This document shows positions 37,899 through 47,392 of a stretch of DNA of 64,000 nucleotides, piece after piece; within the stretch, counting starts at the first letter, position 1; every line of letters starts with the position of its first letter. The translations under genes were made by a program, and so were the position numbers. Source of the DNA: Datisca glomerata (lineage: Eukaryota > Streptophyta > Magnoliopsida > Cucurbitales > Datiscaceae); the NCBI GenBank assembly GCA_003255025.1, contig QANY01003970.1, positions 744,001 through 808,000 on the forward strand, in the 5' to 3' direction. The notes under the pieces are model-generated. The model saw nothing but the letters and a program-made list of their open reading frames with translations. It made no database searches and was not told where the DNA came from.

Positions 37899-38243
37899 TC
37901 ACCAACCTTGAGGCCATCTATGATCAGGATCAGGAAGCCATGAAAATCTTTTCTTCTTCTTCATCTTCTTCTTCTCCTCTCCCTCGTTTGCTCTTTCTGT
38001 CCTCTTATCAATCTCATTCCCAATCCCACCTTTATTCTTCTCAGAGCTAAAGAATTTACCCCAAAACCCCAAAGATCCAATCTTTTTCCTTGTGAAGTTA
38101 ATTGGGCTGTTGATTTTGCCGTTGCTCAGCTCCTTAGACTCTGAGATTCTCTCGTACTTGACCAATTTGGTGCATTCTAATTCTGATGAAAGAATTGAAC
38201 TTCTTGATCTCTCTAGCTTGAAAGAAGACTCCCTAATAATCAT
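37899..38243 (-). CDS. Unidentified small basic ORF, possibly a 3' exon
   Basis: An open minus-strand frame of 114 codons from ATG 38243 to the stop at 37899. It is hydrophilic: 'SSFKLERSRSSILSSEL', then 'YERISESKELSNGKI', 'FTRKKIGSLGFWGKFF', a Lys/Glu-rich linker, and an end of 'WLPDPDHRWPQGW'. The frame is open a few codons further upstream, and an AG acceptor-like site ('cgttag', near 38270) precedes it. It may therefore be a terminal exon rather than a whole gene. The complex, non-repetitive composition and distinctive Trp-rich C-terminus argue for real coding sequence, apart from a (CTT)-type repeat encoding the Lys run (37950-37980). I do not recognise the family and no signal or membrane segment is evident. 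Confidence 0.4.
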   Translation of the reverse strand: MIIRESSFKLERSRSSILSSELECTKLVKYERISESKELSNGKINSPINFTRKKIGSLGFWGKFFSSEKNKGGIGNEIDKRTERANEGEEKKKMKKKKRFSWLPDPDHRWPQGW

Positions 38244-38299
38244 CAAGAAGAACAATGGTTTCTAACGATGAAATTTCATTTGTTTTAGAAATGTTAACG

Positions 38300-40240
38300 C
38301 TTTTGTGGCTATTTGACATATGAGGGGTGGGGTGAGGTGGGTCCAAGATCTCTCTCTCAGTTACAATTTCTTATTGGATTATGAGGTACCACGACTATAA
38401 TCCATAACCTTTTAGTTATAGGGAGAAAGAGAAAAATGTCCCTAAAACAAAGTCTATAAGCAAAAAAGACCCACTAATTTAATAGATGTTGTATAGTGAG
38501 AAAAGCTTCCAACAAATAATCATGCTCTTTTATAAGCTGAAAGTTATATTTCTTTTTTATAAAAAAATTATCTATTTTTGGTCAAATGTGGTGATAGTCA
38601 CGTATAGATTGTCGTTCATAAAACTTGATTAAGATATTTAATTTTTTTCATTTTTTCTATATTTTGTATGATATCACGACATATTTTTATGAAATTTATA
38701 ATTTAGTCAAACGAAAAAATTGACATCCCGATAGTGTATCAATAAGTAATTTTCTCTTATCATGTAATATGTTAATTTCAATGAAAAAAATAGTTATGAT
38801 TATGAAACAAAAATCAATTGAGATTTAATAATAATATAGAAAGATATAGAAAACAAACAAAATTTAAAGACTCAACATTTTCTATGCGTTCTTTTCCATT
38901 TACATTTTTCGTTATTTGAGGGTAAAATTTCACTCCAACAAAGCCAGAAATACACTACAGACCCTAATACGAAATGTTAAATTAAGACAAAAATACGAAA
39001 GATACAAGAACCATATACCACTAAAGACTTATCGACGTATAGGAAGAAAAATGTACACAACAAAAGTATACAAATTAAGTGAGCTGATCATTGGAGATAT
39101 TTCTAGACTCGTTACACAAATCCTTCACTGCCACACTTGGCTTGCCCAGTAGAACTGAAACTTTAAATCGCATCAAGACAATAACAATCCGAGCAAAGAC
39201 CAAGCAGTACTCATGACTATAGCTAAAAACAAATAACACCTCAAACCGCGACAAATCAAAACTTAACATTACCTCAATATAAGAAACTTTACCTCATAGA
39301 AATTAGTATAGGAGTTTAAAATACCAGTTTAAGACTTTTTTACTGTCAAAGTTTCAAATTTTATGAAAATTTGATAACATGATGGCAAATTCATGACATC
39401 TCGAGTATGTGTATGACGCTTAACCAATTACGTCTACCATATTATTCACGAATAGTTAAAATAGAGTTGTGATCAAGAAGAGAGATAAGAAACCTGTGAT
39501 GCATTGAGAATCATTAATTGAATATTTACGTTGACTTGAACATGTGAAAACTAAAGTTGTTAGGGAGCTCTATTATAGTGACCAGAAACTAATACTAGGG
39601 ACGATCTCATCCTTAAATCATTTCACTAAATTACTAGTAATGTTTACTAAATTACTAGTAATGTTTGCTTACAATATTTGGTACATGGAATATATATTAA
39701 AATGTAGTATAATTATAAATTTCCAAGAAAGTTTTATAAACTACATAATATCAATTAAAAATACTAATAAAATATAAAACTATTGAGTAATATAAAATAC
39801 ATTATTTAATTTTTTTAAAGTATAATCCACATTTTAATATAGGAAATAAAAAATGACGTGTATAGTTATTTCTTATATTTCTTTTAACTAAATAAAGGAA
39901 AATTCTACGAACACGTATAATTCTCAAGATCAGATTCTAATGTTAAATCGAACATATTCGCTAAAAGTTTAAAATTAAATTATAACCCTAAAAAATTGAA
40001 AAATCACCATATTTACATTTTAATTCATAGCATATAAATATATATTTTAAATCTAACCTAATTTTGTTATCAAAATTAATCTTAAAATAAAAAAAATTAT
40101 TCCTCATATTTGTATATGGTGAATCGCCATATGATAATGATGAATCACCGTGTGCTCATGGCGAATCGTCTGGATAAAAAACGTTTACGACCTGCAGGTA
40201 GTTTTGTAGTCTTTATCGATGGTTGCTGGTTCTATACCGG
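38300..40240. other. AT-rich non-coding stretch
   Basis: Only short, unconvincing frames. Near 40125-40180 a small cluster of 'ggtgaatcgcc', 'gatgaatcacc' and 'ggcgaatcg' motifs precedes the minisatellite. Confidence 0.4.
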
Positions 40241-40244
40241 CAGT

Positions 40245-40930
40245 TTGTTTCTACACTTGGTTATTTTTATGTTTTAGCCACATACACTTATTAATTTTTT
40301 AACGCTTTGCCACTTTTATGTATCTTTTTTTATCACTTAGTCGTACACTTAGTCATTTTTAAACACTTAACCATTATACATATTTAGTAATTTTCATACA
40401 CTTAACCAATTTAACCATTTTCATACACTTAACCATTTTCACACACTTAAGCGATTTCACACATTTAATCATTTTCAAACACTTAGCTATTTTCTTGCAC
40501 TTAGCTATATTTTCATGCATTTAAGCATTTTTACACACTTAGCTATATTCACACACTTGGTCATTTTCACACACTTAACAGTTTTCTTACATTTAGTCAT
40601 TTTCATACACTTAACAATTTTCTTACACTTAGTCATTTTCAAAACTTAGTCATTTTCACAAATTTGTTTATTTTCACATATTTAACTATTTACACACACT
40701 TAGTCATTTTCAAACACTTAGTCATTTTCATACACTTAACCATTTTCACACACTTAATCATTTTCACACACTTAACTATTTTCACATACTTAACCATTTT
40801 ACACACACTTAGCCATTTTTACTTAAATAAGCTTAGCCTTATATAATTGTGTCTTACATTTATCATTTTCACACACTTGATCATTTTAAATTTACTTAGT
40901 CATTTTCATTTCTTCACTTAATATATACTT
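40245..40930 (+). repeat. ~20-bp minisatellite 'acttagtcattttcacac', first part
   Basis: More than 25 divergent tandem units of the type cacttaaccattttca or cacttagtcattttca. Units vary from 16 to 24 bp. The His-Leu-Ile-Phe-Thr frame at 40664-40846 is a translation of the repeat. Confidence 0.9.
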
Positions 40931-40931
40931 T

Positions 40932-41246
40932 TTGTAGAGATCCTCCCATTTCATCAATTCTGATAAGGCCTTGAATTCTCAATCTCGATTTTTCCATTTC
41001 ATCAATTCTCGATTTCTCAATATAAACATTATCGATTTTCACTTATATTTGAAATTGAATTAAGCACCACTACAAATGAATATTTCTTCTGATACTCTTC
41101 GTAAAGGTCCTTCCATTTCATCAATTCATATAAGGCCTTAAAAGTATATCATGCATTGATATAACTACATATGCAATGTGTCTCTCATATCAATTTGTAC
41201 TCTACTCTTCGTAGAGGTTCTTCCATTTATTCAATTCACTATAATT
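40932..41246 (+). repeat. Three spaced copies of a ~45-bp repeat
   Basis: Copies at about 40932-40976, 41096-41141 and 41213-41246 share 'gtagaggtccttccatttca' and 'tcaattc.tataaggcctt'. They sit in the spacer between the two minisatellite parts. Confidence 0.75.
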
Positions 41247-41329
41247 TAAAAAAAGTTGATGGTTTTAGGGATGCATAATTCCACAAAAATTGGAATCATT
41301 TCAAAGGATAAGTGACTATCACTGCACAC

Positions 41330-41720
41330 ATTGACAATTTTCATCTACACTTAGCCATTTTTACAACTTAGCCACACACCTTGACAGTTTTCATTCACTT
41401 GGTAGTTTTCTGACCCTTTGTCGTTTTTATATTTGCATTTAGTCATTTTCACACATTTTCATATAGTTGCTCATACACTTTTTTATTTTCATACACTTTG
41501 TCATTTTCACACACTTAGCAATTTTTGCAACTTATCCAATTTCACACACTTAAACATTTTCTATACTTAGTCATTTTTACACACTTAGCCATTTTCACAC
41601 ATTTGGTCATTTCATGCACTTAGACATTTTCGCATACTTTATCATAGTCGATAAATTATATATCCACACACTTGATCATTTTCACACATTTTCATATATT
41701 TGTCATTTTCATTTTCTTGA
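41330..41720 (+). repeat. ~20-bp minisatellite, second part
   Basis: The same unit as 40245-40930, with more divergent copies. It directly abuts the Copia integrase remnant at about 41722. Confidence 0.85.
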
Positions 41721-41721
41721 A

Positions 41722-42241
41722 ATTGCACGAACCCTCTTATTTCAAATGAATGTTCCTAAAACTTTTTGGGCCGATGCAGTTTCCATCGCATGCTCTCATT
41801 AATCGTATCCCATCTTCTGTTCTTCATAGTGAGATTTCTTACAAAATCATTTTTTCCAATAAGTCATTCTTTCCTGTCGACCTTAGGATATTTCGTAGCA
41901 CTTATTTTTTTTGGGATGTTCGTCCGCATGTCATTAAGTTAGATCCCAAGTCTTTGAAGTGTATCTTCCTTGGTTATTCTCATCTTCAGAAAGGTTATAG
42001 CTGTTACTGTCCCAGTCTTAACAAATATCTTGTCTCAATTGATGTTACCTTCATGGAAGACATTCCTTACTTTCCATCTTCTCCTCTTCTCGCTCATCAG
42101 GGGGATGATAATGATTTGTTTGTTTATTCCATCGTATCCTCTGAACCTGTCTCAGAGTCTGTTCCTATCAAGCCTTTTATTAATCAAGTCTACTCCAGGC
42201 ATAAACCTCCTTATTCATGTCCTGCATCGGCTCCTTTGTAA
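41722..42241 (+). pseudogene. Copia integrase C-terminal part
   Basis: The frame begins 'ARTLLFQMNVPKTFWADAV' and, after a frameshift, continues 'LINRIPSSVL', 'VRPHVIKLDPKSLKCIF', 'GYSHLQKGYSCYCP' and 'SIDVTFMEDIPYF'. This is the conserved end of plant Copia integrases, just after the catalytic Glu, followed by the acidic linker. The catalytic D-D part is absent. The sequence stops at 42239-42241. The identification is secure and the protein is non-functional. Confidence 0.85.
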
Positions 42242-42477
42242 TCGATCCAGTCTCAAGCGATGATCTTTCTATTGCGTTACATAAAGGTAAACGCCAATGT
42301 ACTTATCCTATTTCTTCTGTTATTTCTTATAACTGCTTGTCATCCTTTTATTGCATCCCTTGATTCTATCTCTTTCTCTCTAATTTTCTTGGATGAGAGA
42401 GAAGAAGATAAGGAGACAGTGAAAAGGCCCAGAAAGAAACTGAGGCAAATAAAATAGCTTTAGATGATAGAGGAAAT

Positions 42478-42939
42478 GAATGTTTTAGATGATAATGGTA
42501 CTTGAAACTTGGAACAGTTTTCCTCTCTCTTTCTCTCTAATTTTCTTCATGATTTTCATATAAGATACCATGTCCAGGCGCTCCTTTCAAATAACACAAA
42601 ACCTGTTCTAACGCTGCCCAATGATGAACTGTTGGGGATAACATAAACTGACTAACAACACTGACAGAATATGCAATATCTGGACGAGTCACTGTATGAT
42701 AATTAAGTTTTCCAACTAATCTTTTGTATCACTCAAAATCTTCCATTAGTTCTCCATCTCCCGTAAGGTGCAAGTGAGGAGACATTAGAGTACTACAAGG
42801 CTTTGCCCCCAATTTTTCTATCTTAGTTAATAAGTCAAGAACATATTTTCTCTGAGATAAAAATATACCCTTTTTACTCCTTGTGACTTCAACACCCAAT
42901 GAATAAATGCTTTAGATGACAATGGTACTTGGAACTTGG
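42478..42939. repeat. Inverted copy of the Copia RT/RNase H segment inside its own linker, flanked by a ~35-bp duplication
   Basis: 42548-42899 is the reverse complement of 43530-43880, at roughly nine in ten positions by eye. It is preceded by about 22 bp (42525-42547) that copy 42366-42390. The coding sequence around 'DDNGT' is present on both sides (42478-42512 and 42905-42939). See findings. Confidence 0.85.
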
Positions 42940-43682
42940 TCGATTTACCTTCAGGGAACGGGCTATTGGATAAAAATGGGTGTTCACGGTTAAATTCAAT
43001 CCAGATGGGTCACTTGCTCGATTGAAAGCCAGTCTTGTCGATAAGGGATATGCTCAGACCTATAGAGTGGACTATTCTGACACTTTTTCTCTGCTTGCTA
43101 AATTGACATCTATTCGGCTATTTATTTATTTGGTAGCTACTAATCATTGGCCTTTGTATCAACTGGACATCAAGAATGCTTTTATTCATGGTGACCTTCA
43201 AGAGGAGGTGTATATGGAGCAACCTCCTGGTTTTGTTGCTGAGGGGAGTCTGGGCGAGTTTGTCATCTTCAAAAATCTTTGTATGGTTTGAAATAGAGTC
43301 CTCGTGCTTGGTTTGAGAAATTTAGTAAGGTTGTTGAAAAGTTTGGCATGATGAAGAGCAAATCTGACCATTTGTGTTCTACAAACAATCAGAAGCTGGT
43401 ATCATTCTTTTAGTTGTGTACGTGGATGATATTGTAATTACTGGAAGTGATACTACAAGAATCTTATCTCTTAAGTATTTCCTTCATACTTATTTTAACA
43501 CAAATGACTTAGGGATGCTAAAGTATTTCTTGGGTGTTGAAGTCACAAGGAGTAAAAATGGTATATTTTTATCTCAGAGCAAATATGTTCTTGACTTATT
43601 AACTGAGAGGGGAAAATTGGGGGCAAAGCCTTGCAGTACTCCAATGTCCCTCACTTGCACCTTACGGGAGATGGAGAACTGA
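42905..43682 (+). pseudogene. Copia reverse transcriptase
   Basis: After 'DDNGTWNLV'-type sequence and a frameshift, 42980-43291 reads 'VFTVKFNPDGSLARLKASLV', 'GYAQTYRVDYSDTFSLLAKL' (family SPVAK), 'LYQLDIKNAFIHGDLQEEVY' and 'EQPPGF'. A stop and shift follow. 43374-43682 has the active site 'VYVDDIVITG', then 'LKYFLGVEVTRSKNGIFLSQ' split by drift. This is a typical Copia RT that has lost its continuous frame. It would make element DNA from RNA. Confidence 0.88.
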
Positions 43683-44371
43683 TGGAAGATCATAAGCGAT
43701 ACAAAAGATTGGTTAGAAAGCTTAATTATCTTACATTGACTCGTCCAGATATTGCATATTCTGTCAGTGTTGTTAGTCAGTTTATGTCATCCCCAACAGT
43801 TCATCATTGGGCAGCATTAGAATAGATTTTGTGTTATCTGAAAGGAGCGCCTGAACATGGTATCTTATATGCAAATCATGGTCACACTCATATTGAATGT
43901 TTTTCAGATGCAGATTGGGCAGGTTCCAAAATAGATAGAAGATCCACTTCAGGTTATTGTGTTTTCGTAGGAGAAAATTTGGTCTCATGGAGGAGTAAGA
44001 AGCAGAGCGTTGTGTCAAGGTCCAGTGCAGAGTCAGAAAATAGGGTTATCACACAGTCTATGTGTGAGATGATGTGGATATACCAACTCTTGATTAAAGT
44101 AGGTCTTAAAACTTCAGTACCAGCAAAATTATGGTGTAACAACCAAGCTGCCCTTCATATTGCACCCAATCATGTATTTCATGAGCGAACTAAGCACATT
44201 GTAACTGATTCTCACTTTATTCGTGAGAAAATTCAGCAAGGTTTGATTTCTACAGGGTATGTTAAGACTGTAGAGCAACTAGGATATATCTTCACAAAAG
44301 CTTTAAATGGGGTTCGAGTTGATTATCTTTGTAACAAGTTAGGCACGATTAATATCTATGCTCCAGCTTGA
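43631..44371 (+). pseudogene. Copia RNase H and pol C-terminus
   Basis: 43631-43825 reads 'RYKRLVRKLNYLTLTRPDIA' (connection). An in-frame stop at 43823-43825 follows, then 43829-44371 has 'CYLKGAPEHGILY', 'SDADWAGSKIDRRSTSGYC', 'SVVSRSSAESE', 'LWCNNQAALHIA' (the family has C-D-N-Q, so the catalytic Asp is replaced by Asn), 'HERTKHIVTDSHFIREKI' and the end 'GTINIYAPA'. The length and end agree with complete plant Copia RNase H domains, but the Asp change and the stop make it inactive. Confidence 0.88.
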
Positions 44372-44570
44372 GGGGAAGTGTTACAGAATGTTGCAGGATA
44401 ATACTAGCTGTCAATTACATTAGTCTAGGGATCCTATTTGTATAGTAATTAGCTTAATTAGAGGGATCCTAATTAGATAGTTTCCTAAGATTGTTTCCTA
44501 GCTTTGTATATATATGTGTATATTCTTCACTAAAAGAAGAGAGAAAACAATTATTTTCATATCAAATATC
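44372..44570 (+). repeat. Polypurine tract and 3' LTR start of the Copia remnant
   Basis: The stop codon TGA overlaps the purine run 'gaggggaag', and the LTR starts TGTTACAGAATGTTGC at 44379. A TATA-like 'gtatatatatg' lies near 44506. The 3' limit is unclear, and no clean CA end or target duplication was found. Confidence 0.6.
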
Positions 44571-44579
44571 AAATGAGAA

Positions 44580-45380
44580 AAGAAACCTAAATGTAAAAAA
44601 AAAAATAGAAAGTACAATCAATGATAAAATAAATCATTTTCTTTATAGAAAATGACAGAAAAGGCAGATTTCAAGGAGTGGAATTAAGTAAATAATCGCC
44701 AAAAATCTTTTTTGTCAAAACGAACGGATTTCGGAAGTCCCACTTCAAACCAACGTCTGTTCTATTTGAGTTACTAATCTATTTACATTAGTCCAGTATT
44801 TTTGTTCAGTCATTATTAGGATATGAAGCCCATCAAATTTCAACTTCTAAAGCCCATTTGACTTTGAAAGCCTATTAGAAGAGGTTTCAATTGAATACCT
44901 TAAACCTAAATTCAACCAACCAGTTCTCTCTCTCCTCTCTCTTCTCTTTGCTACTTCCTACTCTCTCTATATTCTCTCTCTTCACTATCTCTCTCTTCTC
45001 TACTACTTCACTATCTCTCTCTATTCTATCTACTGCTTCATTATCTCCGTCTTCTCTCTCTTCACTCCCTCTCTCCTCTATTCTCAATTTTCACTCCGTC
45101 TCTCCTCTATTCTTTCTCTTCTCTACTGCTTCATTCTCTCTATTTCTCTCTCTCTCACTCACTCTCTCTCGCTTGCTCGCTCTTTTCTCTCTTTTCTTCT
45201 GCTATTTCAAAAAACAATATCGGCATACTTCATCAATGGTTGTAATCATTCTCATTTCCCAATCCCACCACCCGGAACGCCTTGGTGTTCCAAAAATAAG
45301 TTTAAGCATACTTCAACAATATCATGAAGTAAGCAATGCTTATCTTTCTTGGACTATTCCAAAAGCTCAGCATTATGAGA
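44580..45380. other. CT-rich region and left flank of element B
   Basis: 44925-45195 is an imperfect CT-rich array ('ctctctcttctctactactt' with TTCACTATCT variants). The 206-codon Ser/Leu frame through it is low complexity. 45240-45380 is ordinary sequence that becomes continuous with 54803 onward when element B is removed. Confidence 0.5.
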
Positions 45381-45784
45381 TGTACGGGATAGATTTCTTC
45401 CATAATGAAGAGAATTACCAGCATGGTAGAAAGAATAGGAAAGTAAGAAAAGAATGTAAACATGGAGGAGATGAAGTCAATGGGAGCAACATTTCAATTA
45501 AAGGGATATAAAGGCTGGCGTCAATTACTCACCTGTACCATAATTTGATCAAACGATTAAGATAATTATCATTTATTATTCATTAAATCCAGAAAACGAA
45601 AATAAATAGCCGAGGAGGGAAATTCCTATTTAAACCTTCATATGTACTAAACATGGAAGGGCAATCGAATACAATCAAGCTATAAGCTTATAATTTTTCC
45701 TACTTGTCTTTCATCTCAAACATTTTTCATTTTCTGTTCATATTCAATACTCGAATATTGTAAGGGATGAAAAAATCTCTTACA
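45381..45784 (+). repeat. 5' LTR of element B
   Basis: Starts TGTACGGGATAG and ends CTCTTACA. Aligns with 54411-54802 over its whole length. Shared blocks include 'aaaccttcatatgtactaaac' (split at one base), a TATA-like 'cctatttaaacc' (3' copy 'cctatataaacc') and 'caatcaagctataagctta'. Confidence 0.9.
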
Positions 45785-45787
45785 AAT

Positions 45788-45797
45788 TGGCGCTTTC
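45788..45797 (+). other. Primer-binding-site-like sequence of element B
   Basis: TGGCGCTTTC three bases after the LTR. The first six bases match the TGGCGC start complementary to the 3' end of tRNA-Asp, which many plant Athila/Tat elements use. The rest does not match, so the tRNA assignment is tentative. Confidence 0.45.
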
Positions 45798-45847
45798 ATT
45801 GAAAGCTAAAAGACACTCAAGAAAAATCAACTTACAAAGCTTTAAGA

Positions 45848-46420
45848 ATGCTGAGAATCAGATCCAGTGTAGCTCGTGAAAATCAAAGCAGAAATAATGC
45901 CGAGCAAAGAAATCATGATGTTTCGGTAATTCTTGAAACCATTCTCAAAAGGATCACTGAATTGGAAAACTAAAACGCTGAAACTCTAAATACAACCCTT
46001 CATGCACTACAAGATCAAGTTGCTTCCTTGAAATGAAGTGAGCCAGTCGCATCGTGAAGAAGTAAATGAAACATAAGATGCCAAACATCCTTTGTCGTAC
46101 TACCATGGACAAAATGGGGATCAAAGAGGTAAAATTACAAAACCCGGGGTAACAACTAGTGGGGTTCAACACAAAAGTAACATATTTGGAAGGAACACTT
46201 TATCTTCATGTGTTGGCTGAACCTTTCAACCACCTAACAGAGTTTACAGTCATCGATACGCCTTCTCCATACAACGTCATATTAGGAAGAACTTGAATCC
46301 ATAAGAAGAAAGCAATTCCGTCAACCTATCACTAGACCTTGAAAATCCAACACCTTATGGAATAAAAGGAGACCAAGCGACGGCTCGATGTTGTACAACA
46401 AACGCGCTCGATGCCCACAG
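45848..46420 (+). pseudogene. Gag start and protease end of element B, with a large internal deletion
   Basis: 45848-45973 begins 'MLRIRSSVARENQSRN' and ends in a stop after 'RITELEN', a coiled-coil-like Gag start. Only about 150 bp later the sequence is already protease C-terminus: 'LYLHVLAEPFNHLTEFTVI', 'YNVILGRTWIHKKKAIPSTYH' split by a change, then 'KGDQATARCC'. The capsid core and the protease active-site region are therefore deleted. This explains why no gag domain is recognisable. Confidence 0.7.
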
Positions 46421-46599
46421 AAAAGTAGCTAGGAAAGGCCAAAAAGTCAGCAACAATAGCTATTAAAGCCATCAAATCAGCTTTCTGAAAATGAAGCTCA
46501 ATGATATGAAGCTGCGGAAGAACTTATAGAAGTCAAACTCAATCATGGGGTGAAGGTGACTAAAATAGGAGCCATAATGTCATCGGAGGAACAACAAAG

Positions 46600-47392
46600 A
46601 CTCAACGATTTTAAGAAAAAATGAAGACATGTTTGCGAAAACCCCAACAAATATGCCTGGAATAAACGAAAAAGTTATATGCCATCGTTTGAACATTGAT
46701 TTGAAAGTCAAGCCTATAAGATAGAAAAGGCGAGTCTTTACTCCGGAAATAAAAAAGGCAAGATTCATCAAGGAAGTCATGTATCCGGAATGGCTGTCCA
46801 ATGTGGTGTTAGTGAGAAAAAAGATTGGGAATGGAGGGTCTCCATGGACTTCACAAATCTGAATAAAGCATGCTGTAAAGATGATTATTCGCTTCCACGT
46901 ATCGACCGTATGATCCACGCAACGGCGGGGGATGAGCTGCTGAGCTTCATGAATGCATTTTCAGGGTATAACCAAGTGAAGATGTATTCGACAGATCAAT
47001 GGAAGAATTCCTTCATAAACGAACAAGATATTTATTGTTATGAAGTAATGCCATTCAGACTAAAAAATAAAGGAACAATAAACCAGCGGCTAGTAAATCA
47101 TATATTTAAAAATAAAATTGGACGAACGATAGAGGTTTATGTAGATGATATATTAGTCAAGTATGTTAACCGACAAGACCATGTCAAACATTTAGAAGAA
47201 GCCTTCTCAGAATTAAGGAAATACAACATGAAGCTAACCCCGAAAAATGAACATTCAGAGTTAAAGCAGGAAGGACATATAATATCACAAAAAGGAATAC
47301 ATGTCAATCCCGACCACACTAAAAGACTAGCAAAGTCTTACGAGAAAGTTAGCAGTTGTGGGAAGATTCCTAGTAAAGTTAATAGACAAATG
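46600..47392 (+). pseudogene. Reverse transcriptase of element B (interrupted by hAT-like insertion)
   Basis: After broken upstream frames, 46790-47392 reads 'WEWRVSMDFTNLNKAC', 'DDYSLPRIDRMIHATAGDELL', 'FSGYNQVKM', the active site 'VYVDDILVKY', then 'GHIISQKGIHVNPDHTK'. This is closely parallel to element C. The frame runs into the insertion at 47393 and resumes at 48931 as 'KFKPFFAKIRKYPTQRW'. The family identity is secure and the protein is inactive. Confidence 0.88.

Larger units (their letters stand above)
41722..44570 (+). mobile_element. Ty1/Copia retrotransposon remnant (integrase end, RT, RNase H, 3' LTR)
   Basis: Gag, protease and most of the integrase are missing. The element starts abruptly at the minisatellite. 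The order integrase, RT, RNase H is Copia-type. The pol stop is at 44369-44371, followed by a polypurine tract 'gaggggaag' and an LTR start. An inverted filler (42478-42939) splits the integrase-RT linker. Confidence 0.85.

Noticed and set aside
40664..40846. 60-codon 'HLTIFTHL'-repeat frame
   Set aside because: Pure translation of the ~20-bp minisatellite.
40245..41720. CRISPR-like repeat-spacer array
   Set aside because: Units are contiguous and drift gradually, with no constant repeat separated by unique spacers. The window is plant nuclear DNA.
42541..42900. Second, independent Copia remnant on the minus strand
   Set aside because: The inverted segment matches only 43530-43880, stops sharply at both ends and is bracketed by a duplicated target. 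A local templated insertion fits better than a separate element, although a related donor copy elsewhere cannot be excluded.
44891..45511. 206-codon Ser/Leu-rich frame
   Set aside because: Translation of a CT-rich degenerate array that then runs into the 5' LTR of element B. Not a plausible protein.
46580..46918. 112-codon minus-strand frame
   Set aside because: Shadow of the reverse transcriptase of element B on the + strand.
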